NCBI GenBank assembly: GCA_002099365.1
Contig: MSED01000014.1
Span: forward strand, 124,001 to 188,000
Length of the DNA stretch: 64,000 nucleotides
Origin: Phialophora verrucosa
Taxonomy: Eukaryota > Ascomycota > Eurotiomycetes > Chaetothyriales > Herpotrichiellaceae
Direction: 5' to 3'
The position numbers and the translations under genes are program-made. The notes beneath the pieces were generated by a model that was given only the letters and a program-made list of their open reading frames with translations, was not told the origin of the DNA and ran no database searches. Position 1 is the first letter of the stretch, and every line of letters starts with the position of its first letter. Below are positions 54,363 through 64,000 of the stretch, piece by piece.

Positions 54363-57300
54363 ATGTCGAAAAACAATCTGTCGCAGGTGGAAGGACCACA
54401 TCTCGACATTCCCATCCCCATTCTTCACGATCTGATTGCCTCTTCGGTCAAGCAACATGGGAACAAAGTGGCAATAGTGTGCAAGCACCAACGTCGAGAC
54501 CTAATACCGGAAATCAGTCAACATAACGTTGGTGTCGATAGTGTAACGAATCGGCCCTCCCATCTCCAGTGGACTCATTCTCAGCTGGACTATGGTGCCA
54601 CTCTTCTTGCTGCTGGGTTGAGCAAAAGCGGATTGAAACCAAGGTCGACCATTGCTGTTTTACTCAGTGGGAGAGCAGAATTCCATGTGACACTGCGCGC
54701 AGCAGTCAAATTGAACTGCCCTTTCACTCCTCTCAATCTGAACACGCTGCAAAATTCCAAGGAGATCAGGCATACGTTAACCCTCGCAGGCGCAAAGGCT
54801 GTGATTGTGGAGAATGCATCGGTTGCCGATGGTTTGCAAGCTGCTGTGCCTGATTTAATGCAGCAAATGCAAGTGAAGATTGTGGCAGCCGCAGAATCTT
54901 CCGTGAGCTCTTATGTCTCTCTGAACGAACTCATATCAAGAGCCGCCAAGGACGACACCCTCGAAGCGACAAGTCGAAGCTTGGAACAACTCCCTCGCCA
55001 TATCGACGATACGGTATTCATCTGGTTTACTTCAGGCACCACTGCACTCCCGAAGGCAGCACCGCACACCAACAAATCTCTCACCGGTAACATCAGGTCG
55101 TGGGGAGAAGCATTCAAACTAGATGACAGCCGCCGATGGCTTCAAATCCTTCCCATGAACTCCATTGTCGGGAGCTCATGGACACTGGCTTATTTGATTC
55201 CCGGAGGCAGTATTACACACGTCAACCACAACTTCGATGTTCAGTCTGTCGCTGCACCGATTCAGTCAGGGGAATGTACCGATGTCCTAGCCGTACCATC
55301 TATGATCGATCTACTGGCGTCTTTTATACGATTAAGTGGGTTGCCCGTCCGAGGCATTGCTCACGTCATTGTTGGTGGCAGCAAGATCTTACGGTCGCAT
55401 GTCGAGAAATCCTTCGAAGTATTGAAGTGCAAACAATTCAGCCCGTTCTTTGGTATGACAGAGGGTACATCTGTATGCTCAGAGACCCTATATGAGATTC
55501 CAGTCGCTGAAAACGATCTCATCTATGCGGGTTACGCAAATCCAGGAACCAAGATAAGAATATGTGCACCCAACGAGACCGAACCACTCCCTAGGGGCGT
55601 ACCCGGTGAATTGGTGCAAGGTGGTTTGCAGAGAATTGAACGGTATCTGGGCGGCCAAGGAAAAGACAATTTTTTCGAGGACAACGGCGAATTATGGTAC
55701 AGATGCGGCGATCAAGCGGTTATGACAGCCAACGGAAGAGTGGCAATCATCGGAAGATACAAAGGTCTGTCTACCACTTGCAGATTGAATGGGTGACCGT
55801 GTTGTCGACACTAATACATCGTGGCGCAGATATGATCATCCGAGGTGGCATGAACATAGCCTCTGCAGCTGTTGAGGCTGTAATATCTGATGCCACCGGT
55901 GTCGACGTGAGTGCCAGGCAGATCCGGTGAAGTCAGTTTCTGCGCAGTATTGACAATGCTTCAGGCTCAAGTGGTTGGCATCCCGGACCCAGTCGCTGGG
56001 GAAGTTCCTATTGCGGTCATCAAACATGACGCGAACGACCGACACGTTCATTTCCAGATTCAGCGATGTGTTCTGGACAGGATGGGCCGAGCATATGCAC
56101 TAGAGAGCGTGGTCGACTTGAAAGAAATCGGCCTCGAGGATTGGCCAAAGACATCTTCTGGGAAAGTGCTCAAGCGGGAATTGCGCCCATTAGTTGAAAA
56201 ACACCTTTTACAGCCGCAACAAGTCCAGGTGAATGAACTCACTAATGGAAGTCATCCGCGACGCCCACTTCGACTCGACGAGACCCAGCTGCAAAATTAT
56301 CTGCTCGACTGTGTCCAAAAGCAAGGAATCCTGGTGACAGACATAGACGATGACTTTTACAGCTCAGGAATGGATAGTCTACGGGCGATGAAGCTCCGGA
56401 ATGCTGTCAGTGCATACCCAGAACTGGATACGAGCATCATCGTCTCAGCAGAGGATATCTTTCAGAGTGGCACTGTCCGACGCCTTGCCGAGCGTTTGCT
56501 GACCCGCTACGGTGGGAACGAGCTTAAAGTCACGGCTCCGTCCCCTCTCGAGGCTGTTGTTGCAGAGATGTCGTTCATGGTCGAGGAATTCAGCCAATTC
56601 TCTCCTCGCAAAGCTAGAGACTACAGCGAAACCTCCACTGGAGAAACAGTGGTAAGGGAGCATTCCCCGGTGCTACAATCTCAAGGTGTGTACTAACACT
56701 TGCCAAAGCTTCTTACTGGTGCCACAGGATCCCTGGGTGCCCACATCCTTGCGGGCTTTGTCGAGCGTGATGATGTTGCAGCTATATACTGCCCTGTCAG
56801 GGCCCAGAATCCGGCTCAGCGACTGAAGGATTCTCTTCATGATCGAGCCCTCACATTGCCAAAGTATGAGCAGAAGGTCAAGGTCATTCCATTCGAGGCA
56901 GGAAAGCCTGGGTTTGACTTGGACCAAGACACAAGAGAAATCCTCCTTCAAAGTCTAACGCTTATTATTCATGCGGCATGGCCAGTCAACTTCAACCTTT
57001 CACTGGGATCTTTTGTCCCCCATCTCAAAGACCTCCAAAGCCTCATTCAGCTGTCCTTGGACGTGCAAATGCCTCGACCTGCAAGGATGATGTTCTGCTC
57101 GTCGATGGGCGTCGCACTGAGCACGCAAGGCCAACGACGAATTATGGAAGAGCCAATCATGGACTTCCGGCAAGGAACCAATACTGGCTACACCCAGTCC
57201 AAACTTGTCGCCGAGTATATCGTGCAGAGAGGAGCGGAAGAATTTGGTGCATGGGCCTGCAATTTACGAATCGGACAAATCATCGGGGATAATAAGCATG

Positions 57301-57927
57301 GCCTCTGGAGTGACAGTGAGGCTGTCCCGCTTATTGTACGGTCGGCGTTGAGCATTCGGGCCTTGCCTGCCCTGGACATGGTATGTTATGACAAGCCATT
57401 TCTCACGTACCAGCTTGTGACTGACTACCTCAATGTAGATGTGCTCGTGGATCCCTGTGGATACGCTGGCCAGCGCCATCATCGAGATTTCCACCATGCC
57501 TCAGAGTCAGCACCACCCACCAGCACTGGTTTACAACATGTGTAACCCATTTTCATTCTCATGGACAAATGACTTTTTACCGGCCCTCGCAAACGCTGGG
57601 CTCGACTTTGAGCCCGTGCCCTTTGCCGATTGGCTTGCCAGGCTGAAAGAATACAGTGCCATACACGAAGTAGAAACGGCAAGTATAAATTGCCCAGCAG
57701 TCAAATTGATCGAATTCTGGGAAAAGTCCTACGGCGGCAAGGAAAAGAAACATGACAATGGTTTAGAATTTGACACTCGAAAAGCACAGGGAGGTAGCAT
57801 GCACATTGCGGCGGCTTCCAATCCGATCAACACTGGCCTCGTGAAGATCATGTTAAGCTCGTGGATGAAAAAATGGGAGGACAATCGAATAGGGGCCCCG
57901 ATTGACCGCCGGGAACGAACGTCCTGA
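54363..57927 (+). CDS. NRPS-like adenylate-forming reductase (A-T-R), carboxylic acid reductase type
   Basis: Activates a carboxylic acid as its adenylate, loads it on a phosphopantetheine arm and reduces it with NADPH to an aldehyde or alcohol. Exons 54363-55764, 55830-55906, 55965-56651, 56709-57380 and 57439-57927 give 1,108 residues, the normal A-T-R size. A domain: FIWFTSGTTALPKAAPHTN (core A3, with Ala where Gly is usual), FFGMTEGTSVCSE (A5), YRCGDQA (A7), DMIIRGGMNI (A8) and SSGKVLKREL (A10). T domain: DDDFYSSGMDSLRAMKLRN near 700 with the attachment Ser. R domain: LLTGATGSLGAHIL (Rossmann) and the catalytic Tyr/Lys of TGYTQSKLVAEYI. No condensation domain. Substrate cannot be predicted from the sequence. 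Confidence 0.9.
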
Positions 57928-58545
57928 TATAATGCTCGCCGCGAAGGTGGAACTGAGGGATTGAGAGACCTGGATCGAATCCCATATATCATTTCTCAGC
58001 CATCGGGCGGCTCTGTGGAGCAGCGCCTTGCCGCCGCCATTGTCTGGAGTTTCGGGATTCTTGGACATCACGCGGTTGAGAATGGCCACGAAAACGGATG
58101 CAACGTCGTCGGATCGGATCCGGCCACGGAACGCGGCAGCAACAACCCCGAGCCACGTAACCTGGTTGTCGGCGAATGTGACTATAGGAAGCGCCTCGAC
58201 GATGGTCTCTCGGTATGGGGATACAGAATTGCGAACCAAGTACAGCGCGCAAGATTCGCAGCAAAGAAAGCTGGATACGATATCCAGCTCGGCGAAACGT
58301 CCCATGGCCAGCGGAAATGCCAATGCTGTCTGCGATCCAATTGTGGGAAGGGCGGGAGTAGAACCCTTTGGCGGAGTCTTCAACAGCAACGTCAAGATTG
58401 ATTCAGATTCGCAGAGCATGCATTTCCCTGTAAAGCCTGGCCTCTGTGGATCTGCCGGTCTCTAAAATCCCCGGAAGAAAAGCTCATTTGTGATTTGCTT
58501 ATGGTGTCCTCGAGCAGGCTCAGCCGGAGCAGGAGCTGCTGATGC
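57928..58545. other. Convergent gap between reductase and vWA gene
   Basis: Long frames cross this region on both strands (57853-58465) but none has a motif or family resemblance. It marks the likely right edge of the cluster. Confidence 0.4.
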
Positions 58546-60175
58546 TTACGGAAGAGAAGGAGTAGGCTGCCGTGCAGAGGCACTCGGCCCCCTTCCGAGA
58601 GCTGCCGGTGCAAGGCCTATTGAAGCGAAATGTGGCGGGGTGTTTGTGTCGCAGTCGTCCACGCCGTAGCGTTGAGGCGAGGGCATGGAGGGCTTGGATT
58701 TCTTGCAGGACATGGAGGGCATGGATGACATGCTTTGAGAATTATATCTCGGCTGGTGAGCAGACGCTGAACTCCCTTGTATTTCCGCACTCAAGGGTGA
58801 TGCCCAGCGCACCCGCAGGTAATGGTCGTCTACCTCCCCTTTCTCGTCGTGGTAATGATCGAGTATACTTTCAAACTTTTCCCAGTTCGCTTGATGGGCT
58901 TCCCTGAGCTCTCGTCGAAGGTTGGTAATCTTTTCGTCGCTGCCACCGCATTTCAGGTAGTGGAGGAGATCAGTGATTGCGCGCTGAGCTCTTCCTTCCA
59001 GATCGGGTCTCTCCTTCGACAAGGTTGGCTGTCCTTTGTCTTGCTTCTGCAGCCAGCGTCGCAACTTCTCTCCCCTACCTCGAGTCGTCTCCGCCATCAC
59101 GATTGACTCCAAGTTATCGAGTTGTTGATAATCTCGCCTAGATCTTCTTGCGGCACATTGCCAGAGTACAGTTCTTCCAGATTCACGCGGAGCTGTCCTT
59201 GCAACGCCATCTCACCTTGAGTCAGTCGGACCGGGGCAGGAATCTCGAGCCTCTGCAGGTCTCCGATGGATATGGTTGGCAAATCGCCCCATTGAGTGCC
59301 CTGGTGCAACATGCGTTGCGCGTCGGCACATGGCAAGAGGGTCTTGAAGCAGCCCTTGCACTGGACGCTGTACAGCGTTTCAGAGCTCGTGTCGAAGAAC
59401 AAGAACAGGCAATCCGGCGCGACGGCGTATACCGCCACGCCCACTGAAATATCGCAACTGGCCGGTCGTGTCCCGTTGGCGGATCCGAAAACCACGATGA
59501 CGCAAGCGGTTCCGTGCATCCGGTTTTGCGCAGTCTTCAAGGCAAAGTCCTGAACGATATCATCGGAGATTTCTCCATCTGTGAGTAGGAACCAGAGTCG
59601 ACTCTCCTTCAAAGCATCGAGGTAGGGGCGAGTCGAATAGAGCACTCTTGGATCTGTGCCTCCAGTAGAATCGACTTGCGAAGGTGCAGTCGTCTGCTTG
59701 GGCATTCTGATGACGCGGGCCGGAGTGTGAGTCCACGGAAGGACTTGGACTGGATATTCATTTCGGGGTGATAGTAAGGAGCATACTGCGCGAACGAAGG
59801 CATTCTCTTCGGCAAGGATGTCTTCCCACGTACTGGCTGACCGGTCCACTGCAATCGTAATTCGCTGCTCTCCGAAAGGGAGCAGTTCCCTGTGAGCTCG
59901 TCGTGCCTCCGTAGCAGCTTTCCACTCGGAGCCTCCGGCAAGACGCTTTCTGTTTCCAAGAGATCCCTCAAGGGTCCTAGGTTTCTTAGGCATCAGACGC
60001 TTGTCCACCTAGGCAAGTCAGCTTTGCTTGTTCAAGGTCAAGGGAATGGGAATCGACATCTAAAGTACACGACTAGGGTTGCAAACATCACGACGTCTTC
60101 TGGGGCCTTTTGCGATTTGCGTCGGCCCCATGGAAACCGGGACTTCCGCCTTTCAGTGGTTTCCCGTGCTTCCAT
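58546..60175 (-). pseudogene. Fungal vWA-domain protein with an apparent frameshift
   Basis: Cytosolic fungal protein with a von Willebrand A domain. Exon 1, 60175-60092 (MEARETTERRKSRFPWGRRK), joins across an intron (60091-60009) to a frame starting at 60008. The vWA domain spans about residues 75-260: MIDAS motif IAVDRSAST (DxSxS) and later LLTDGEISDD. The frame stops at 59097, yet the adjacent frame directly carries on a matching downstream part (DNLESIVMAETTRGRGEKLR, then a Leu-rich helix ending near LREAHQANWEKF) to 58546. No GT-AG intron fits between them, so a single-base indel around 59,110-59,130, either real or a sequencing error, is the simplest explanation. Intact length would be about 505 residues. 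Function unknown. Confidence 0.65.
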
Positions 60176-61551
60176 CTTGAGAGTGTAATCTCCACAGCAG
60201 CTGCTACCCGCTCGGTTTAATATCAGACTGAGAAGGGCCACCAAGAAAGTCGCCAGATGGAAACGATTGCGTTTCCTGCCGGAGGATGTTGTGTATTTCA
60301 GGCCAACAGAGTGCTGCTGTTCCGAGTATCTAGAAGATAGGAATATTTATAGACTTTCATGACCTTGTTTTCTACCTCAGACGTGGTGAAGGTCTTGAAG
60401 GCCGATGAAGATAGAGGGGCGGGTGATGCTGGGGCTGAGCCAGGCAGACAATAGATTAACGCCCATCGCTTGTGGATTCTCCGTTAAGCTGGGAAAACAG
60501 CAGGCGGCAACAGTCCGAAAGGGACCAGACTTTGGATTCAGCTCGGGCATGCGTTCCCATCCTATCGAACATGCCACCGTGGCTGTGGTTAACATAGCAC
60601 TTTTGATTCTGCCTCGGGGGTCGGTTTTCGTGGAAGTCGCCATTAATTCATCGCCTACGCCACCACCAAAACGTTAGCAACGACCCGATAAGTTCGCGTA
60701 GCTTATGAGGCTTGTGCTAATCTGTTGGGAGTATAATTCCAATGCTAAGGAGTGAGCATCTGGAGGACTTTCGCCCAACAATTCGCTCGGCGATCCTGTA
60801 CCGCTCGATTAGCAACATTGTCTTGTACTGGAGTGTTGGAATTCGTCTTATGATGCCAGATCATAGCACTTTTGCGGTACAGTCTCCGGCGCACGACTTC
60901 ACCCCTGGGAGTTCGGTTCATAATTGGTGACACTCTCAAGGTTTAGTTATAGGACCGCAACCCCAAGAGTCCTAGAAGTTTAGAAGTTTAGAAGTTTAGA
61001 CGCTGGCGAAAACAGTAAGAAGCATTCCTATTAATATATCTCGTGATAAGCAACACAGTTCGAGATCCTAGAAGGTCGCTGATCCCTCTGGAAGGAATAC
61101 ACAGTCGGCAGCCTGCCCGGGCTAGTCCCCAAACGTAGAAATGCGACGCCGCTTTCAAAAATGAGCCTCCCGCTGATCAAGCCAGCTCACGGCCGCGGTC
61201 GCCGATGTGACGGTTGGGTTAAATCGAATGTCAACACACACACCACACAGTAGCCTTGTCCATCTCCACCAGGTCACAGTAGTAGCACTCGTACTCGTTA
61301 CTTCGGCGTTGAGTGGGCAGCACCTGGGTGATTGTTCACGTGCATTGCGGGTGAGCACAGGGCGGCATCACTATCGTCCCGATCGGGGGCGCCCTAACCT
61401 TCGGCGGAGATCTCTGGTTGATTTCAACACTGATTTCACCTCAGTTGAAGGCTCGCATTCAGAAATCGACGGGAGCTCCTTTCCTAGAAACTCTACAGAA
61501 CACGTCTGTCCTGCACTCAACCATATACCTTGGTGCACGAGAATAGCCACC
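60176..61551. other. Intergenic region
   Basis: Divergent promoter region of the vWA and bL31m genes. Frames at 60377-60677 on both strands have no clear family. Holds a small tandem repeat at 60973-61000 and a TACTCGT word near 61,290. The open frame reaching back to 61207 is leader, not coding. Confidence 0.45.
60973..61000. repeat. Short tandem repeat (TAGAAGTT)
   Basis: About three and a half copies of an eight-base unit TAGAAGTT in tandem. Ordinary microsatellite. Confidence 0.85.
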
Positions 61552-62130
61552 ATGTCTGTCGCCCTCCGACCGGTTTTGCGACCCAACTCCCTTCCCAGCT
61601 TGCCTTCCTCCACCACTTCCACAACATATGTCTGTCAAGCATGTCGGCACGCGCGCCTCATCAAGCGCCCGAAACGACCTTACACATTCACTCAACTCGT
61701 CACCTTGTCCGATGGCAGCGCCTTCACCATGCGAACAACTTCTCCTATACCGGTCTACCGATCAACGAGAGACACCAGAAATTCTGCGCTTTGGAACCCA
61801 ACATCGAGAGAATTACTGAATGTGGAAGACGACGAGTCAGGACGGTTGGCAAGCTTCCGGGCACGGTTTGGGACTAGCTTTGACAGCCAGAAGACGATCA
61901 AGAAGACCGATCACGCTGCTCCTCCACCTGCGCCTGCGGATATTGCGATTCCAGAAGCACGAGCGCAAGCTACATCTACCAAAGAACCCGCGAGAGAAGT
62001 TATGTTCGAGGAGGAGCTGAACCTCTTTGAAGAGGATGACGCGAATATGTTGGACTTTATCAGTTCATTTGGCCAACGGAACAGCCAACAGAATCAACCG
62101 CCGTCACAGACGAAGGGTGGGAAGAAGTAA
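61552..62130 (+). CDS. MRPL36: Mitochondrial ribosomal protein bL31m
   Basis: Large-subunit mitochondrial ribosomal protein of the bL31 family. 192 residues from the ATG at 61552 (MSVALRPVLRPNSLPSL), intronless. The N-terminus is a presequence; an unusual CQAC pair follows. The bL31 core is at residues 41-105: YTFTQLVTLSDGSAFTMRTT, SPIPVYRSTRDTRNSALWNP, then SGRLASFRARFG. The C-terminal third is a fungal-specific charged extension with an acidic patch (EEELNLFEEDD) and a basic end. A frame open from 61207 would add 115 residues with no family support, so the later ATG in a CACCATG context is chosen. Confidence 0.88.
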   Translation: MSVALRPVLRPNSLPSLPSSTTSTTYVCQACRHARLIKRPKRPYTFTQLVTLSDGSAFTMRTTSPIPVYRSTRDTRNSALWNPTSRELLNVEDDESGRLASFRARFGTSFDSQKTIKKTDHAAPPPAPADIAIPEARAQATSTKEPAREVMFEEELNLFEEDDANMLDFISSFGQRNSQQNQPPSQTKGGKK

Positions 62131-63190
62131 GACGTTGTGCACATGTTAACCTTGTCTCCTTTGCATGGCACGCGGCGCCAATATTTACGATGCGAGGAGC
62201 ATCGAGGTCAAAAGCTGGTCAAAATGTAACATATGTTGTCGGGATCTGACCCGATTGCCAACACTCTATGTAAATTGAGCGCCTTTGCACCGTCTCTAGC
62301 CGGTTTGCTTCTTTGACACCTGCTGTTGGTCACGGGTCACAAGCTTTGTTCTGGGCGTTCTTCCCTTGCGTGTTGAGAACAGCCTTTACCAGTGGGTTCG
62401 CAGAGGTCCCGCGATTGAGGATTTACCGACTACCTAGTTCAGCCGATCTCTTCAGGGGAATGAGCGCGGCGTTCAGACTATCATGTCAGCCTCTAGAGAC
62501 CTTGTCAGGAAGCGCTCTTTCGATGCCCAGCCTGATCAGGGCGGAGACGGAGATCGGGTGCTCTGACTTTACTCAGACGTGCGGGAGCAGAGTCATCTTC
62601 CTTCGATATTACCCGGCAGAGTCTGTTCTTTCAATTTGATTTCTCCAGTCTGCCACAACGCTTGCCGACTACAGAAGGGGTATAACTTCGCGAGGGCTAA
62701 CCTGTATGCGAACGAGCGAGCTCGTTCTGGTAGGGTTGAAATGTATTGGTGCGGTCCGATGATGCGGAAAGACCATCGTGTTGGTCACGTATAGCCTTTG
62801 GATCGGGTTTCTCACCCAAGATCAAGGTATCAGCATTCCCAAGGCAGGGTCTAGCATGTGCCATATATCGAATGCTCATCTTCGAGGACAGCATATTGTC
62901 AAAGAACTGGTAACTCCGTGCTGGGTACCTCAAACGTACATAGGCTTGGCAACGACGCGCTCGACGCGTGAAGTTTAATTGACGAAAGTCGGAGATCGTG
63001 GGCCATTTTTGCTCCGCCCATCCTCGACTACATACTGCGCCTTATTTGTTGTGCTGCAATTGACCGTGCGCGCAGTTATAGGCGGCGGACGCCACCCCTT
63101 CAGTATGTGCTGATAGCAATTGATACCGCTCGCTTGGCCACTGCCGCACCCGCATCGGTGTCTCGAGTATCTGTCCGCTTCAGCTTCACC
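62131..63190. other. Intergenic region
   Basis: bL31m 3' UTR and the promoter of the next gene. Small frames on both strands, none convincing. No RNA gene recognised. Confidence 0.5.
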
Positions 63191-64000
63191 ATGGGATCGG
63201 AGGATTCACCCTCACAATCGGACGATGAGTTGTTCAATCCAAACTACCAACCCCTTCACGAGACGGTCGACACGGTGCCTCTCCATCGAACCAACATGGC
63301 AGACGACGACTCCGATCTCGAGACGTTGGCGACTTTGCCGGTATATCGTTCTACCCAGAACCGACAGACGCAACCCACCCAGCTTATTGATCGATCTCCT
63401 GCGAACCTGTCGTCTTCGCCGCCCAAGCCTCCCTTCGTCCAGGTGGCCGCTTCCTCGCCAATGAGCGCCCCGACAGTGGAGAGGAGGTCCATGGGAATCC
63501 TTGCAAGTGCAATGGCACCGGCAGGAACGACCTTCAGAAGACCCTACGTTGCGGCTCAACCGCGTCCAGTGCCCATTACGATCGATTCTGACGACGAAGG
63601 TCCCGCGTACAAGGGTGGGTCCTCGGACAGCGATGGGCCTAGGAGGACCAACGACATAAAGCCTTCGACGTTTGTACGGAAGCGAGACCAGTCGCCTGGG
63701 AAGATCCCCGAATCACCTCAGCCTCAGAATGATGGGCGGAGTCGGTTTATGGAACTGACTGCGCGTGCCGTATTCAGAGGTTCGCCTGCTTCCACCTCGT
63801 CTGGTGGTTCAAGCGGAGCGAAACGTTCTGCAGACGCCATGGCGAATGCGTATGGTGGTGTCTCGAAGAGGCCTCGCCAGGTCGCACCCTCCCGTGCTCT
63901 CCCAGTATCCTCATCACCTCCTAAGATCGTACAAGAGATGGAGCTGGATGACATTACTGATTATAACATGCGGCAAAAGGTGAACCGCCTGATGGGGATG
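63191..64000 (+). CDS. N-terminal part of probable FUN30-type SNF2 chromatin remodeller (cut by window end)
   Basis: Open frame of 270 codons from the ATG at 63191 (MGSEDSPSQSDDELFNPNYQ) running off the window end. It is disordered and rich in Ser, Pro, Asp and Arg, with an acidic ITIDSDDEGP motif resembling a SUMO-interacting site and a basic KRSADAMANAYGG patch. Near the end, ELDDITDYNMRQKVNRLMGM resembles the start of the CUE-like helical region that precedes the SNF2 helicase domain in fungal FUN30/Fft proteins. The ATPase domain would lie beyond the window, so the assignment rests on this short segment and general architecture. Minus-strand frames here are shadows. Confidence 0.5.
   Translation, partial: MGSEDSPSQSDDELFNPNYQPLHETVDTVPLHRTNMADDDSDLETLATLPVYRSTQNRQTQPTQLIDRSPANLSSSPPKPPFVQVAASSPMSAPTVERRSMGILASAMAPAGTTFRRPYVAAQPRPVPITIDSDDEGPAYKGGSSDSDGPRRTNDIKPSTFVRKRDQSPGKIPESPQPQNDGRSRFMELTARAVFRGSPASTSSGGSSGAKRSADAMANAYGGVSKRPRQVAPSRALPVSSSPPKIVQEMELDDITDYNMRQKVNRLMGM

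Noticed and set aside
60377..60677. Paired 88-90 codon frames on both strands
   Set aside because: One may resemble a fragment of an enzyme, but no catalytic motif or neighbouring exon supports it.
61207..61551. 115-residue N-terminal extension of bL31m
   Set aside because: The sequence before 61552 has no resemblance to the family and no presequence character; the later ATG does.
1..64000. tRNA, 5S rRNA or other structured RNA genes
   Set aside because: I looked for tRNA B-box-like GGTTCGAATCC words and paired arms and saw none that formed a cloverleaf; a covariance search (tRNAscan-SE, Infernal) would be needed to exclude them.

Overview
This is nuclear DNA of a filamentous ascomycete (Pezizomycotina). 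The evidence is protein genes with short GT-AG introns (mostly 50-80 bases), fungal-specific families (BPI-like DUF5923/DUF4449, NRPS-like adenylate-forming reductase), and one AT-rich block full of TpA that carries the marks of repeat-induced point mutation (RIP). A Dothideomycete or Eurotiomycete seems likely, but I cannot name a species.

Layout. Positions 1-15,300: gene-bearing arm with a HECT-like E2-binding ubiquitin ligase, F1 ATP synthase delta, a large disordered protein and a C2H2 zinc-finger factor, plus a simple-repeat-rich gap at 8.6-10.8 kb. Positions 15,293-24,424: RIP-degraded transposon island. A chromodomain Ty3/gypsy retrotransposon (15,952-23,462, two 415-bp LTRs, TSD AGAGG) sits inside a Tc1/mariner-type transposase gene whose single 473-codon frame reads straight across once the insertion is removed. 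Positions 24,424-38,916: housekeeping genes (mitochondrial t6A enzyme QRI7, a small mitochondrial protein, the DUF5923/4449 protein, malic enzyme, MOB1, an RRM/RD-rich RNA-binding protein).

Positions 40,665-57,927 look like a metabolic gene cluster: SDR, MFS sugar-type transporter, steroid 5-alpha-reductase-like enzyme, VOC protein, double-SDR Fox2-like enzyme, 3-ketosteroid delta1-dehydrogenase-like flavoprotein, a decayed cyclase-family hydrolase, and an A-T-R carboxylate reductase. Together they suggest redox and side-chain chemistry on a steroid- or terpenoid-like carboxylic acid. No scaffold-forming synthase and no P450 is visible, so a catabolic or modifying role is as likely as biosynthesis. 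The cluster shows decay: the cyclase is a pseudogene, and the flavoprotein and Fox2-like genes run into each other tail to tail, both with abnormal ends.

Positions 58,546-64,000 return to ordinary genes: a vWA-domain protein with an apparent frameshift, mitochondrial ribosomal protein bL31m, and the 5' part of a probable FUN30-type SNF2 remodeller cut by the window end. No rRNA, tRNA or CRISPR array was recognised.
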